Assembly: GCA_016839785.1 (NCBI GenBank)
Contig: JAEOTQ010000135.1
Location: 1-50,190 of the forward strand
DNA from: Candidatus Hodarchaeota archaeon
GTDB taxonomy: Archaea > Asgardarchaeota > Heimdallarchaeia > Hodarchaeales > Hodarchaeaceae
Reading direction: 5' to 3'
Length of the DNA stretch: 50,190 nucleotides
Positions 24,324 to 33,427 of this stretch are shown piece after piece. How positions within the stretch are numbered: position 1 is the first letter of the stretch; every line of letters begins with the position of its first letter. The position numbers and the translations under genes are program-made. The notes beneath the pieces are model-generated. The model did no database searches and was not told where the DNA came from. It saw nothing but the letters and a program-made list of their open reading frames with translations.

Positions 24324-25034
24324 TCATTCTTTAGTGATAATTTCAACTCGTCCATCTTTTTGACCAATATAGGCCTTTTTCACCATATTTATGAATAATC
24401 CCGAATCTATCACACCAGTTAACGATTTTATTTGAGAAGATAGCTTTTCTGGATTATTTATTTTTCCAAAATCGACATCCAAAATGAAGTTTCCATTATC
24501 AGTAACAAGGGGGCCAATTTTCGATATTCCTTGCCTTAATGCTGCTTTTCCCCCCATTTTTTCAAACTTCAGGATGAGTGGAAGCTGGGCTTCGGGAATT
24601 ATCTCAACAGGAACTCCTTGAGTCCAATTTTTACCCAAATGGGTTGATACTTTCCTCCAATCAGCGATGATAATGAGATTCTTTGCATTGATCCCAACTA
24701 TCTTTTCTTGGACTAGACATCCTCCTCCTCCCTTGATTACGCTCAATTCAGAGGTGATTTCATCTGCACCATCTATTGCCACGTCAAGTACTGGATACTG
24801 ATCTAATGATCCTAGAGGTAATTTATGATCAAATATCAATCCCTTGGCTTGGTAGGATGTTGGAATACACACTATTTGCCAACCATTTTTGCTAACCAGG
24901 GATGCTAATTCACGGACAGCGTATATAATTGTCGAACCACTACCCACTCCAATTACCATGTTATTTTTTACAGTTTCCTTTACTGCTAATATTGCTGCAG
25001 TCTTTTTGGCTTGTTCTACTGAATCTTGATCCAA
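24324..25034 (-). CDS. rpiA: Ribose-5-phosphate isomerase A
   Basis: A 236-residue RpiA. It interconverts ribose-5-phosphate and ribulose-5-phosphate in pentose-phosphate metabolism. Motifs are VGSGSTI (31-37) near the phosphate site, IPTSYQAKGL, IDGADEI with the catalytic acidic residues, and VIKGGGGCLVQEKIV, whose Lys and Glu act in isomerisation. Length is standard. The start is TTG, supported by GGAGAGG 5 nt upstream at 25040-25046. It follows the acyl-CoA ligase gene by about 47 nt on the same strand, probably a common transcript. Confidence 0.93.
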   Translation of the reverse strand: MDQDSVEQAKKTAAILAVKETVKNNMVIGVGSGSTIIYAVRELASLVSKNGWQIVCIPTSYQAKGLIFDHKLPLGSLDQYPVLDVAIDGADEITSELSVIKGGGGCLVQEKIVGINAKNLIIIADWRKVSTHLGKNWTQGVPVEIIPEAQLPLILKFEKMGGKAALRQGISKIGPLVTDNGNFILDVDFGKINNPEKLSSQIKSLTGVIDSGLFINMVKKAYIGQKDGRVEIITKE

Positions 25035-25081
25035 GGAAGCCTCTCCTGAAATTTCATTCTCCTTTAGTATCCCACCAGATG

Positions 25082-26845
25082 TTATTCTTTGGATTGATCT
25101 TCAGCTTTTAAGACACGTCTTAATACTTTCCCAATATCAGAGAGAGGTAATTCTGAACGTATCTCAATATACCGTTCGTCATGTGGTTGTTTATATTTCA
25201 CTAATTTTCTTCTTGTATACTCGAGAATTTCTTCCTTAGTTATATCGACATTTGGTTTGGGAACAATAAAGAGTTTAACAGTTTCACCTACTGAAGGGTG
25301 AGTTACTCCAATGCACGCAGCATTGGAAATTTTCGGGTGTTCAATCATCACCTCTTCAATTTCTCGTGGGTATGCCTTAAATCCACCAACGTTGATCAAA
25401 TCCTTTTTCCTGTCTGTAATATAGAAATAATGATCCGAATCATACTTGCCTATATCTCCAGTCAGAAAATATCGCTTTCCATCAATTTCTCTCATAACAT
25501 CGGCCGTTTCTTTAGGTTTTTTGTAATAACCTTTCATTACTTGAGGTCCAGAGATGGCTATTTCACCTTCAATATCAATCCCTAGTTTTTTTGTCCCTGT
25601 TTCAATATCAAGTACAATAGAATCAGTATCAGGGAATGGAATTCCTACAGACCCGTCCTTTTTTAGTGGTTTATCTGTACCTGGAGCCGGAGACATAGGA
25701 ATACTATGAGAGACAGGTGATGTTTCAGTTAGACCATATCCCTCTGCAAGATTAGCTCCTGATAATCTTTCGAATTCCTGTAATACTGAGACGGGTAGAG
25801 GAGCTGCTCCACTTGTGCTGGTCAACAAATTACTTAAGTCATAATTTTTCAAATCTGGATGATTGAGTAAGGCCATGTAGAGAGTTGGAACTGTATTGAA
25901 AATTTGCACCTTGTATTTTTCAAGTAGATAGAGAATTTGACTGAACTTATTTTCACGTGGATCAAGCATTAAAACTATCAGGCCTCCATAATATACTCCC
26001 AAGTTCATTGTTGTAGTAGCACCATAACTGTGAAAAAATGGCAAACTACCAATACTAATTGTTGTCCCCTTTTCCGGAGCTGGATCCATCCAAACAGAAC
26101 ACTGTATAACATTACACACGAGATTTCTATGGGTTAACATGGCTCCTTTAGGTGTTCCAGTCGTACCTCCCGTAAACATGATTACAGCAATGTCATCAGG
26201 TTTAATGGACACTCTCGGACGATTTTCGGGATGATATTTCACAAAAATGTCTTTCAAATAGATATCGCGTTGATCATGACGACTTATTTTTCCCGTCAAC
26301 CCTCCCAAAACCGCTTTTACCCTAGAAAGATAAGGTTTAACGCTAGCCACTACAATAAATTCTAAGGGGGTTTTTCCCTTATCTCTTACCTCTTTACAAA
26401 TCTCATAAGGGGAAGCTGCCTTTGTGATCATGTCTGCACATACAATCCCGCGTGCCTCACTTTGAATAAGCTGTCCAGCCAGCTCACTTGCAGGATATTG
26501 GAAATTTAAGCTAACGACTGTTGCTCCTGCTTTCAAAATTCCATAATAAGCAACTACAAATTCCACCATATTTGGTAAAAAAACTGCTACTTTGTCTCCC
26601 TGTTTAATTCCTTTCTCAACTAAAAAAGAGGCGAACCTATCCGTCTGATCTCCTAATTCTGCATAAGTTATCTTGTATATTCTATCGAAACTTGTGGTTT
26701 CGAGTAAAAGGGCATCATTCTCTGGAAAATCTTTCACTGCATCATCTAAAATTTTAAAAAGTGGAATTTGTGGATAGTCTATATTTTTCGGGACTTTTTC
26801 TGGATACAAAGGAATTTCAGTAGGATTTACCATTATTATTACCAC
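25082..26845 (-). CDS. AMP-forming acyl-CoA ligase (long-chain type)
   Basis: A 587-residue adenylate-forming ligase. The AMP-binding P-loop MFTGGTTGTPKGAMLTH (~223-239), EGYGLTETSP, YFLTGDIG, and the hinge DRKKDLINVGGFKAYPREIEEV followed by GKVLRR with the catalytic C-terminal Lys are all present, so it should be active. It forms acyl-CoA from a carboxylic acid with ATP. The layout resembles long-chain fatty-acid ligases (FadD-like); aryl or branched acids remain possible. ATG at 26845 or the Met four codons later could be the start. It is the first gene in an rpiA transcript; 543 nt of largely non-coding DNA lie upstream. Confidence 0.9.
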   Translation of the reverse strand: MVIIMVNPTEIPLYPEKVPKNIDYPQIPLFKILDDAVKDFPENDALLLETTSFDRIYKITYAELGDQTDRFASFLVEKGIKQGDKVAVFLPNMVEFVVAYYGILKAGATVVSLNFQYPASELAGQLIQSEARGIVCADMITKAASPYEICKEVRDKGKTPLEFIVVASVKPYLSRVKAVLGGLTGKISRHDQRDIYLKDIFVKYHPENRPRVSIKPDDIAVIMFTGGTTGTPKGAMLTHRNLVCNVIQCSVWMDPAPEKGTTISIGSLPFFHSYGATTTMNLGVYYGGLIVLMLDPRENKFSQILYLLEKYKVQIFNTVPTLYMALLNHPDLKNYDLSNLLTSTSGAAPLPVSVLQEFERLSGANLAEGYGLTETSPVSHSIPMSPAPGTDKPLKKDGSVGIPFPDTDSIVLDIETGTKKLGIDIEGEIAISGPQVMKGYYKKPKETADVMREIDGKRYFLTGDIGKYDSDHYFYITDRKKDLINVGGFKAYPREIEEVMIEHPKISNAACIGVTHPSVGETVKLFIVPKPNVDITKEEILEYTRRKLVKYKQPHDERYIEIRSELPLSDIGKVLRRVLKAEDQSKE

Positions 26846-27009
26846 TATTCTCTTTTATGACTTAATTTCCTACAATCAGATGACCAACTGTTAATAAAGT
26901 TAATTGGTGCATGACAATTTTGGTGCAAAAGATTTCTAGTTTTTATCCGCAAGTAACAACCTGAATAGCCTGTTTCATAAATAAAAAAGAATTTGGGAAT
27001 GGAAAATAT

Positions 27010-27150
27010 CTAATGCCAAGCCCATTTCTCTGTAGGCTCGATCTTAGGTTCCAGTCCATACTTTAATTCCAAAGGATGAAGTTTATCTTTATTGTGCAAT
27101 CCCTTCTTTAGATTCACATCATCCGTCTTTTCATCAGAGATTGGGTTCAC
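27010..27150 (-). CDS. Candidate 46-residue small protein in a long intergenic region
   Basis: A GTG-started minus-strand ORF in the 543-nt gap between the acyl-CoA ligase and TPR genes. It reads VNPISDEKTDDVNLKKGL at its start and LEPKIEPTEKWAWH at the end; charged, with no membrane segment. A stop (TGA at 27157-27159) lies just upstream, so GTG at 27150-27148 is the only start. Its ribosome site is poor (GGA about 10 nt upstream). I recognise no family. The Trp-rich end and protein-like composition make it worth testing. The rest of the gap (26846-27009 and 27151-27388) shows no other gene. Confidence 0.4.
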   Translation of the reverse strand: MNPISDEKTDDVNLKKGLHNKDKLHPLELKYGLEPKIEPTEKWAWH

Positions 27151-27388
27151 CTTTTCTCATTCCAAGGACTTTCCAAGATTTAAGCTCACTCAAAGTCCCG
27201 GGATATAATGGAATATTTCTACTAATAAATAACGTTACTACCACAGTGCTACTAGGTCGAAATAGGAGAAATTGGAAACAATTATAAAGCAAGAAGAGTG
27301 TAATTTCAAGTCAGGAAAAGAACTCTGGTTTTTCAGGCCTCCTTGGTAAGTTCTTTTTAGTCCCTTCTAATTCTCTCTTAACTGTTGA

Positions 27389-28813
27389 ATGCTAGTGCCT
27401 CCTCGAATTAAAGAAACGAAAGATCCCGATAAACTTGTACGTTCCGGAATCTTCGCACTTAATAACAAAAAGTGGAAAAAAGCTGTACGGAAATTCGAAG
27501 TTGCCTTAAAAGATGAAGAAATGCAAAATAATGCAATCGTCTGGGCAAATTATGGGATTGCACTCACAAACTTGAAAAAACTATCAGAAGCACTTAGCGC
27601 TTTTTCAATTGCTGTTGAATTAGATAAAAAGAATGAAGCATTTTGGTCTAAAAAAGGATTAGTAGAATATCAGTTAGAACTTTATCGAGAAGCTGGGAGG
27701 AGTTTTTCTCGTGCTAAAAAACTCAACAAGTCGAATGATGAAATTCCAATATTAATTTCTCGAAGTTTACAGAAACAAGGAGAGCTTAAAAAAGCAATCA
27801 AGGCTTTGGAATCATCTCGGAAGAGCTATCCTGATTCAGCAAAAATACCAATCGAACTTGCACGAATCTGGGAAGAACAGGGGGAGCTTGAAAAAACTCT
27901 ATCAGTTCTTGAAAAGGCATTAAAGGAGACAAATCATCCTGACCCTGGTCTACTTCTCGGCCAACTTCTATTAGACAATCAAGAATATACTAAGGCAATT
28001 GAAATCTATCTATTGGTGTTAGAACGTTTCCCAGAATCATATCATGCACAATATGGAATCGGTGTTGCATATCATGCGAAAAAAGATTATCAAAAAGCGT
28101 TAGATAATTATCGAAGTGTGATTACTAATTACCAATCAACTAAACCTCCTCAGAGTCTCTATATTAATATCGCACGAGTACTTAGAGAGATGAGAAGACC
28201 AAAAGAAGCGATAGATGCATTGTTCCGAGCCAAAAAACTTGGTAAGCCTTCATTGGAGATATTTCTATTACTAGCAGATCTTTATATTGACACGGATCGT
28301 CCAGATAGAGCTAAACGATCCTTAGAAGATGCTGTACTGATGGATAAAACGAATCCTGCGCTTCGTTATTATCTTGGTATGACATTTTTAAAATTAGATT
28401 CATTCCATGAAGCAAAAAAGAGTTTTAAACAAAGTATTGAGTTGGATCCTTCTTTTCACGATAGTAAGATTCAATTAGCTATGCTAGCCATTCATGAAAA
28501 AAAATATAATGAAGCATATTCAATGGTAAATGATATTCTTGCATTAGACCCAAATCATGTCTCAGCTATGCGCCTTACGGCTCAGTTAGCGTTTGATTTG
28601 AGAGATTTTCGTCGTACAATCGAGATCCTCCAACCTTTTATTCAAAAAGATCCTTCTCACATCAAGGATCTTGAGATACTGTTAAACGCATGGTTAATAT
28701 TGAGCCAACCTGAAAAAGCACACAAATTTATGAATCAACTCATAAATCAAAATAAGGAATTACCCTCTCAACTAAAATCGATTGCATTTTTTGATCAATT
28801 CTTGGATAAGTAG
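27389..28813 (+). CDS. Tetratricopeptide-repeat protein
   Basis: A 474-residue protein made almost wholly of TPR helices, with about 11-12 repeats of 34 residues. Clear ones include AIVWANYGIALTNLKKLSEALSAF (about 50), AFWSKKGLVEYQLELYREAGRSF (about 85), YHAQYGIGVAYHAKKDYQKAL (about 220), LRYYLGMTFLKLDSFHEAKKSF (about 330) and SKIQLAMLAIHEKKYNEAY (about 365). No signal peptide or membrane helix is present, so it is a cytosolic scaffold. ATG at 27389 is used; it begins a plus-strand run with HAD phosphatase (9-nt gap), subtilase and DHH genes. The partner is unknown. Confidence 0.85.
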   Translation: MLVPPRIKETKDPDKLVRSGIFALNNKKWKKAVRKFEVALKDEEMQNNAIVWANYGIALTNLKKLSEALSAFSIAVELDKKNEAFWSKKGLVEYQLELYREAGRSFSRAKKLNKSNDEIPILISRSLQKQGELKKAIKALESSRKSYPDSAKIPIELARIWEEQGELEKTLSVLEKALKETNHPDPGLLLGQLLLDNQEYTKAIEIYLLVLERFPESYHAQYGIGVAYHAKKDYQKALDNYRSVITNYQSTKPPQSLYINIARVLREMRRPKEAIDALFRAKKLGKPSLEIFLLLADLYIDTDRPDRAKRSLEDAVLMDKTNPALRYYLGMTFLKLDSFHEAKKSFKQSIELDPSFHDSKIQLAMLAIHEKKYNEAYSMVNDILALDPNHVSAMRLTAQLAFDLRDFRRTIEILQPFIQKDPSHIKDLEILLNAWLILSQPEKAHKFMNQLINQNKELPSQLKSIAFFDQFLDK

Positions 28814-28822
28814 GGAACCGAT

Positions 28823-29614
28823 TTGGCCTTGAATTTACAAGATAAGACACATATCTTAATGGATTGTGACGGAGTAGTATGGAGAGGGAACCAGGCAATA
28901 TCTGGAGCTAAAGAAGCATTAGATAATTTGGAAACTTTAGGATACAAATTAGGATTTGTAACTAACAATTCAAGTCTTTCACGTCGTGGATTTTTCGAGA
29001 AATTTATCACCTTAGGATTCCACGCAGAAGAATATTCAATTATCAATTCGGGTTACGGAGCAGCTGTTTATCTACAAGAAAATAGATTTACTAAAGTCTT
29101 TATGATCGGTGAAAAGGGATTACAGGAAGAATTAGAAAGTCTAGATTTATCAGTAACTGAAACTTATCATCAGGACTTACAGGCAGTTTGTATTGGATGG
29201 GATCGCAAATTGACATGGAGTAAATTAGCTGATGCTATGTGGGTAATTTTGAATAACGATGGACAGTTTGTAGGTACCAATCCTGATAACAGCTTTCCAT
29301 CTGTCGATAGACTAGTTCCTGGAGCAGGCGCAGGAATCGCAGCTCTAGCTAATGCATGTGGAAAAGATCCTGATATAATTATTGGGAAACCTAATCCATA
29401 TTTACTCAATTTAAGTTTGAAGGAGATGAATTGCTCCGATTCCACAAAAGCAGTCTTTATTGGTGATCGGTTATCGACTGATATTCAGGCTGGAATTCGA
29501 GCAAAAATTGATACAATACTGGTTCAAACTGGGATTTCCGATTATCATTTGAAAAAAACAATATTACCTACTTGTACTCTTGAATCACTTGCACAGATAG
29601 ATCAATTGATTTGA
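28823..29614 (+). CDS. HAD-superfamily phosphatase (NagD/phosphoglycolate-type, class IIA)
   Basis: A 263-residue HAD hydrolase of the NagD/PGP family. Motif I is MDCDGVVW (13-20), with nucleophile Asp14 and Asp16; motif II is FVTNNSS; the Lys is in IIGKPNP, and motif IV is FIGDRLSTDIQAG. Between motifs II and III there is a class-IIA cap with GTNPD and a GAGAGIAALA helix. Enzymes of this family dephosphorylate phosphoglycolate, p-nitrophenyl phosphate or nucleotides; the substrate is unknown. The start is TTG at 28823, 9 nt after the TPR stop, which implies co-expression. Confidence 0.88.
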   Translation: MALNLQDKTHILMDCDGVVWRGNQAISGAKEALDNLETLGYKLGFVTNNSSLSRRGFFEKFITLGFHAEEYSIINSGYGAAVYLQENRFTKVFMIGEKGLQEELESLDLSVTETYHQDLQAVCIGWDRKLTWSKLADAMWVILNNDGQFVGTNPDNSFPSVDRLVPGAGAGIAALANACGKDPDIIIGKPNPYLLNLSLKEMNCSDSTKAVFIGDRLSTDIQAGIRAKIDTILVQTGISDYHLKKTILPTCTLESLAQIDQLI

Positions 29615-29650
29615 AATTTTTTTATGATTCTACTAAAGGACTGATAATTC

Positions 29651-32383
29651 ATGCGAAGAAAAAGATATCCGCAGCTAAATAGTCTCATCTTGTTACTATT
29701 CTTATGTTTCCCACTTATAGGCAATTTCCTATTTACTACCACAATATCATTAGAAATAAGTTCACTCGATTTTGAAACATACAAAGAAGCAACAGCTTTA
29801 TCCAATCAGAATGATTTTCCCTCCTCTGTCCCATCTGATCTCTTAACAATCAAATCACCCATTTCGATAAGTAATTCTAATATAAATGAAAGCTTTGAAG
29901 TCAGATTGAATCTCACTAATCCGCTAATGAATCCCAATATAAAGGGTACGAATATTACAATCGCAATTCTTGACTCAGGGATAAACGATACAAACTGGAT
30001 CGGTGAAAATGTTATTATTGACCGTTTGAATGTTACACAATCTAATGTGTCAGCCTACGATAATATTGGTCATGGTTCACTTGTTGGAAGTATTATTTCC
30101 AAAATTGCTCCTGAAGCTCGATTGTTAAGTATTAAAGTTACAGATAAAACTGGTACCGCCACTAAAGAAGCTATTGAAACTGGTATTAATCTTGCACTTA
30201 CACACAATGTTTCTATAATTCATGCATCATTTGGTTCTTCTGATATATACGCATTCAATTCCTCTTTAATTTCAAGCATGATTGATAGAAATATTTCATT
30301 TATTGTATCAGCGGGAAATAGTGGCCCGTTCGGAAGTAGTATAACATCTCCCGCGATTTTCAATGAGGCTATTGCTGTTGGTATGACTTATAATGAGACC
30401 TATCTTCCTATTAGTTCATCAGTAGGTCCACGGCCAACAGGTTCTGTAGGCCCAGACCTTGTTGCTCCAGGGGTTTATATTCCATCTTATGTAAATGCTG
30501 ATGAATCTCAAAATGTTTCAGGTACCTCTTTTGCCTCTCCTTTCGTTACAGGCGCTGTAGCTCTTTTACGTCAAGCTTTTCCTAAAATCACACCTATGAC
30601 GATTAAAACTGCCCTTCTTTCATCAGCTAGCTTCATCGACGGTGTTTCACCCACTCAACAAGGTAATGGTCTTCTCAATATGACAAAGACTTTTACTGCT
30701 CTTGAAAAGATAAATGAAGCCCCTTTACTGACTTTCACACCTAGAGAAATATCTTCCGACTTTAACTACTTTGGTCAAGCAATAAATGGCCAAGATCAGA
30801 CTTATAATTTGGGGGTCTATTCCTCATTGAATGTTAATCTGACTAGGATGAATATCAGTGCTTTAAAGCCCATTCTTGCTGAAATACCTCATAATGACAG
30901 CTCTAATCTTGCAATCCCAATCAATGTGGGATTTAATTTAATAAAGTTATCAGTATTGATACCAAAAACACTCCCTATGAATGAATGGAACGGAATCATA
31001 GAATTTGATTTTAGATATAATAAGACCAATAGTTGGACTAATAGAACCAATAATTATTTGATTCAAAAAGGATTTCCAGTCTATATCGAAAATCGTTATC
31101 CTGGGGGACGGATTCTATTCTATCAAGGATATGATAATGATAGTTACATTCCGGATGGTCCAACAGGAACTTTCAGTCAACTTCACTTCTATCTCGAAGA
31201 CTTATATGGAATGCAAGTTGCTGGGGCAATTCGTTCAAATGCTGGGTTATCAATTTCCGGCCCTATTCAAGTAACGACATCTTCTCAAGGACATATTTCT
31301 GAGGAGGACCTAGCAAATTATGATACTCTTGTACTTGCTGACATTGAGATGGGATTAACAACAGAAGATATCAGTGTTATACATACCTGGGTTGATGAGG
31401 GTCATTCTCTACTTGTTCTGTCGTATCCTTCATTTAAATTTGGTCAAACTGAACTTCTTTCAAATCAAACAGCTATAAATGCACTATTAAATCCTTATGA
31501 TCTCTCAATAGAAGATGATCCATCCACACCGATAATGAGTCGATTTTCACAGGCCTTACTAGCCCTCTCGAGTCCAATCGATCCTTCTAACGAGTATTCT
31601 TTCGATTATAATGGTACCTCTATTGGAGTAGCTACAGGAGGTCATGCTGGAATACTTGCTACTGCAACAAATGTATTAGATAATTCAGAAGACATCCCCA
31701 TTGCAGGTTTTTGGCATAATCCTGACACAAATGGAAAAGTTGTCGTCTTTGGAGGTTTAGAACCATTCACTGATATTAATTTCTTCTCACCTAATTTGCA
31801 GGGAAATTTCTTCATTGCATCTCAGACATTTCGTTGGCTAATCAAGGATCAAGAAATCCCCATGAAACTAACTCTATCATCAAATCCAAGTGTGCAGACA
31901 TCCACCAAGATTCAAATAACATTCCCAAATACCGAACCTTCAGGAAATTTCAATGGCACAATAGTTGAAGAAAACGGGTCTTATTCACAAATTCTCTTTA
32001 AATACTCCATTAACACCTTTGTAGGTACTTGGAAACCAAATATACTAGGAAACGCGGTACTGTGGTTAAATATTCATTTGGAAGGTTATGCACCAACAAA
32101 TGGCATTTTTATTTTATCTGTTAGCGATACAGCTGCTCAACAACTATTCTTCTATATCTTCCTAGGCATTTTCGTGGTATTCGGGGTCGTATATTTTTGG
32201 GTTTCCTCTCGTCGAACTAAACCTAGGCTTACACTACAAGAACAGCTATCGATGCAATATAGAAAGCCTAGTACTCAGATTGGGACTAAGACGTTGGAAC
32301 CACGAGAGATCTGTTCACGATGCCGGACTCCCCGTCACAATAATAATTCAACTTATTGCTTCAAATGCGGGAAAGAATTGTGA
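29651..32383 (+). CDS. Membrane-anchored subtilase (S8) with site-1-protease-like layout and C-terminal zinc ribbon
   Basis: A 910-residue protein with a signal peptide (about 10-32), a subtilisin domain with catalytic Asp108 (IAILDSG), His141 (GHGSLVG), oxyanion Asn223 (SAGNSG) and Ser293 (GTSFASP), then a long extracytoplasmic region. From about 485 it contains GGRILFYQGYDND and helices/strands recalling the glutamine-amidotransferase-like fold found behind the protease in eukaryotic site-1 protease. A membrane helix (about 833-855) and a cytosolic tail with C-x2-C ... C-x2-C zinc ribbon finish it. The last 4 bases overlap the DHH gene. The S1P comparison is by layout, not sequence search. 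Confidence 0.8.
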   Translation: MRRKRYPQLNSLILLLFLCFPLIGNFLFTTTISLEISSLDFETYKEATALSNQNDFPSSVPSDLLTIKSPISISNSNINESFEVRLNLTNPLMNPNIKGTNITIAILDSGINDTNWIGENVIIDRLNVTQSNVSAYDNIGHGSLVGSIISKIAPEARLLSIKVTDKTGTATKEAIETGINLALTHNVSIIHASFGSSDIYAFNSSLISSMIDRNISFIVSAGNSGPFGSSITSPAIFNEAIAVGMTYNETYLPISSSVGPRPTGSVGPDLVAPGVYIPSYVNADESQNVSGTSFASPFVTGAVALLRQAFPKITPMTIKTALLSSASFIDGVSPTQQGNGLLNMTKTFTALEKINEAPLLTFTPREISSDFNYFGQAINGQDQTYNLGVYSSLNVNLTRMNISALKPILAEIPHNDSSNLAIPINVGFNLIKLSVLIPKTLPMNEWNGIIEFDFRYNKTNSWTNRTNNYLIQKGFPVYIENRYPGGRILFYQGYDNDSYIPDGPTGTFSQLHFYLEDLYGMQVAGAIRSNAGLSISGPIQVTTSSQGHISEEDLANYDTLVLADIEMGLTTEDISVIHTWVDEGHSLLVLSYPSFKFGQTELLSNQTAINALLNPYDLSIEDDPSTPIMSRFSQALLALSSPIDPSNEYSFDYNGTSIGVATGGHAGILATATNVLDNSEDIPIAGFWHNPDTNGKVVVFGGLEPFTDINFFSPNLQGNFFIASQTFRWLIKDQEIPMKLTLSSNPSVQTSTKIQITFPNTEPSGNFNGTIVEENGSYSQILFKYSINTFVGTWKPNILGNAVLWLNIHLEGYAPTNGIFILSVSDTAAQQLFFYIFLGIFVVFGVVYFWVSSRRTKPRLTLQEQLSMQYRKPSTQIGTKTLEPREICSRCRTPRHNNNSTYCFKCGKEL

Positions 32384-33288
32384 AACTTATAACACATATC
32401 GATTTCGACGGGATATGTTGTGCCGCACTTTTTATTCGCAAATTTGGAAGTTCTGTGGATATTACTTATGCTACTGTTCAAGAGGCAAAGCAATTATCTA
32501 AAGATAATTTTCAGGTGGATTATACCTGTGATCTTCCCAAAGTTTCACAATCGGTCAATATAGATCATCATAAAACGAATTATGAGGATCTATACAACTC
32601 CAATCGCATAACTAACAAGGATTTAGTTGTACCAAACGCACCTTCTGCGACAGATCTTGTTTACGATTATTTTGCTTATCCAAATGATCCGATTGCTGAA
32701 GAAATCAAAGAATTAGGTCATCTTGCTGATATTGCTCTCCTTCCAGCGGAGTACAAACCCCTTGATATAGTACTCAATATGAATGTAGAGGATTTGTCTT
32801 TTCTTAGAGACATTAGTGAACTTTTAGCGAAAAAAGGTAGGATGATATTAGAGACTCAATGGTTGAAAGATCATCATTCTAAAGTCGTAGCAGCTTACCA
32901 CAAGACTCATCAAGTCATAAAATCGTTCTTAGACACTCATTCCCTGATTCCTCGTGTCGTAATCATTGATTCACGAAACATAATTCCAGGAAAACTTGCT
33001 AAAGAAGTTTTCAAACCGTTATTTGATCGAGGCACCGTTATTATCGCATTGATTTATAAAAAGTCTAATAATGAGCCCACAAGAGTTAGTTTTCGTGTTA
33101 CCAAGACCGAACAGGAAAAATATGATGTTTCAGCGGTAGCAAAACATTTCGGGGGTGGGGGACATCGCATGGCTGCAGCTTGTACTCCTAATCTTTCAGA
33201 TATCCCTGATGAAATAATTAACCAGTTAAAAACAATCATGAAAACGACCGATACGGTGGAATTCTTCTCTCTTGGTACCAATATGTAA
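32380..33288 (+). CDS. DHH/DHHA1 phosphoesterase
   Basis: A DHH-family phosphoesterase of about 302 residues. Motif I THIDFDGICCAAL, motif III IDHHKTN and motif IV GHLADIALL provide the metal-binding Asp/His residues, and the DHHA1 domain ends with HFGGGGHRMAAAC. It cleaves phosphodiesters such as nanoRNA or cyclic dinucleotides in bacteria; the archaeal substrate is not fixed here. GTG at 32380 overlaps the subtilase stop as GTGA and has GGGAAAG upstream, so it is preferred to the TTG at 32356. Translational coupling to a membrane protease is notable. Confidence 0.88.
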   Translation: MKLITHIDFDGICCAALFIRKFGSSVDITYATVQEAKQLSKDNFQVDYTCDLPKVSQSVNIDHHKTNYEDLYNSNRITNKDLVVPNAPSATDLVYDYFAYPNDPIAEEIKELGHLADIALLPAEYKPLDIVLNMNVEDLSFLRDISELLAKKGRMILETQWLKDHHSKVVAAYHKTHQVIKSFLDTHSLIPRVVIIDSRNIIPGKLAKEVFKPLFDRGTVIIALIYKKSNNEPTRVSFRVTKTEQEKYDVSAVAKHFGGGGHRMAAACTPNLSDIPDEIINQLKTIMKTTDTVEFFSLGTNM

Positions 33289-33427
33289 TTGCTATGGAGA
33301 TTTCATTCAGGGTATAGTTCATCGTTCGTTTTCTGGCTACAGATTAATAAATGAAATTCAGAGAGTTTTGTTGTCCTAGTCTTTTTTGACATAAACAAAT
33401 TTCACTCATGATAGTAGGTAATTCAAG

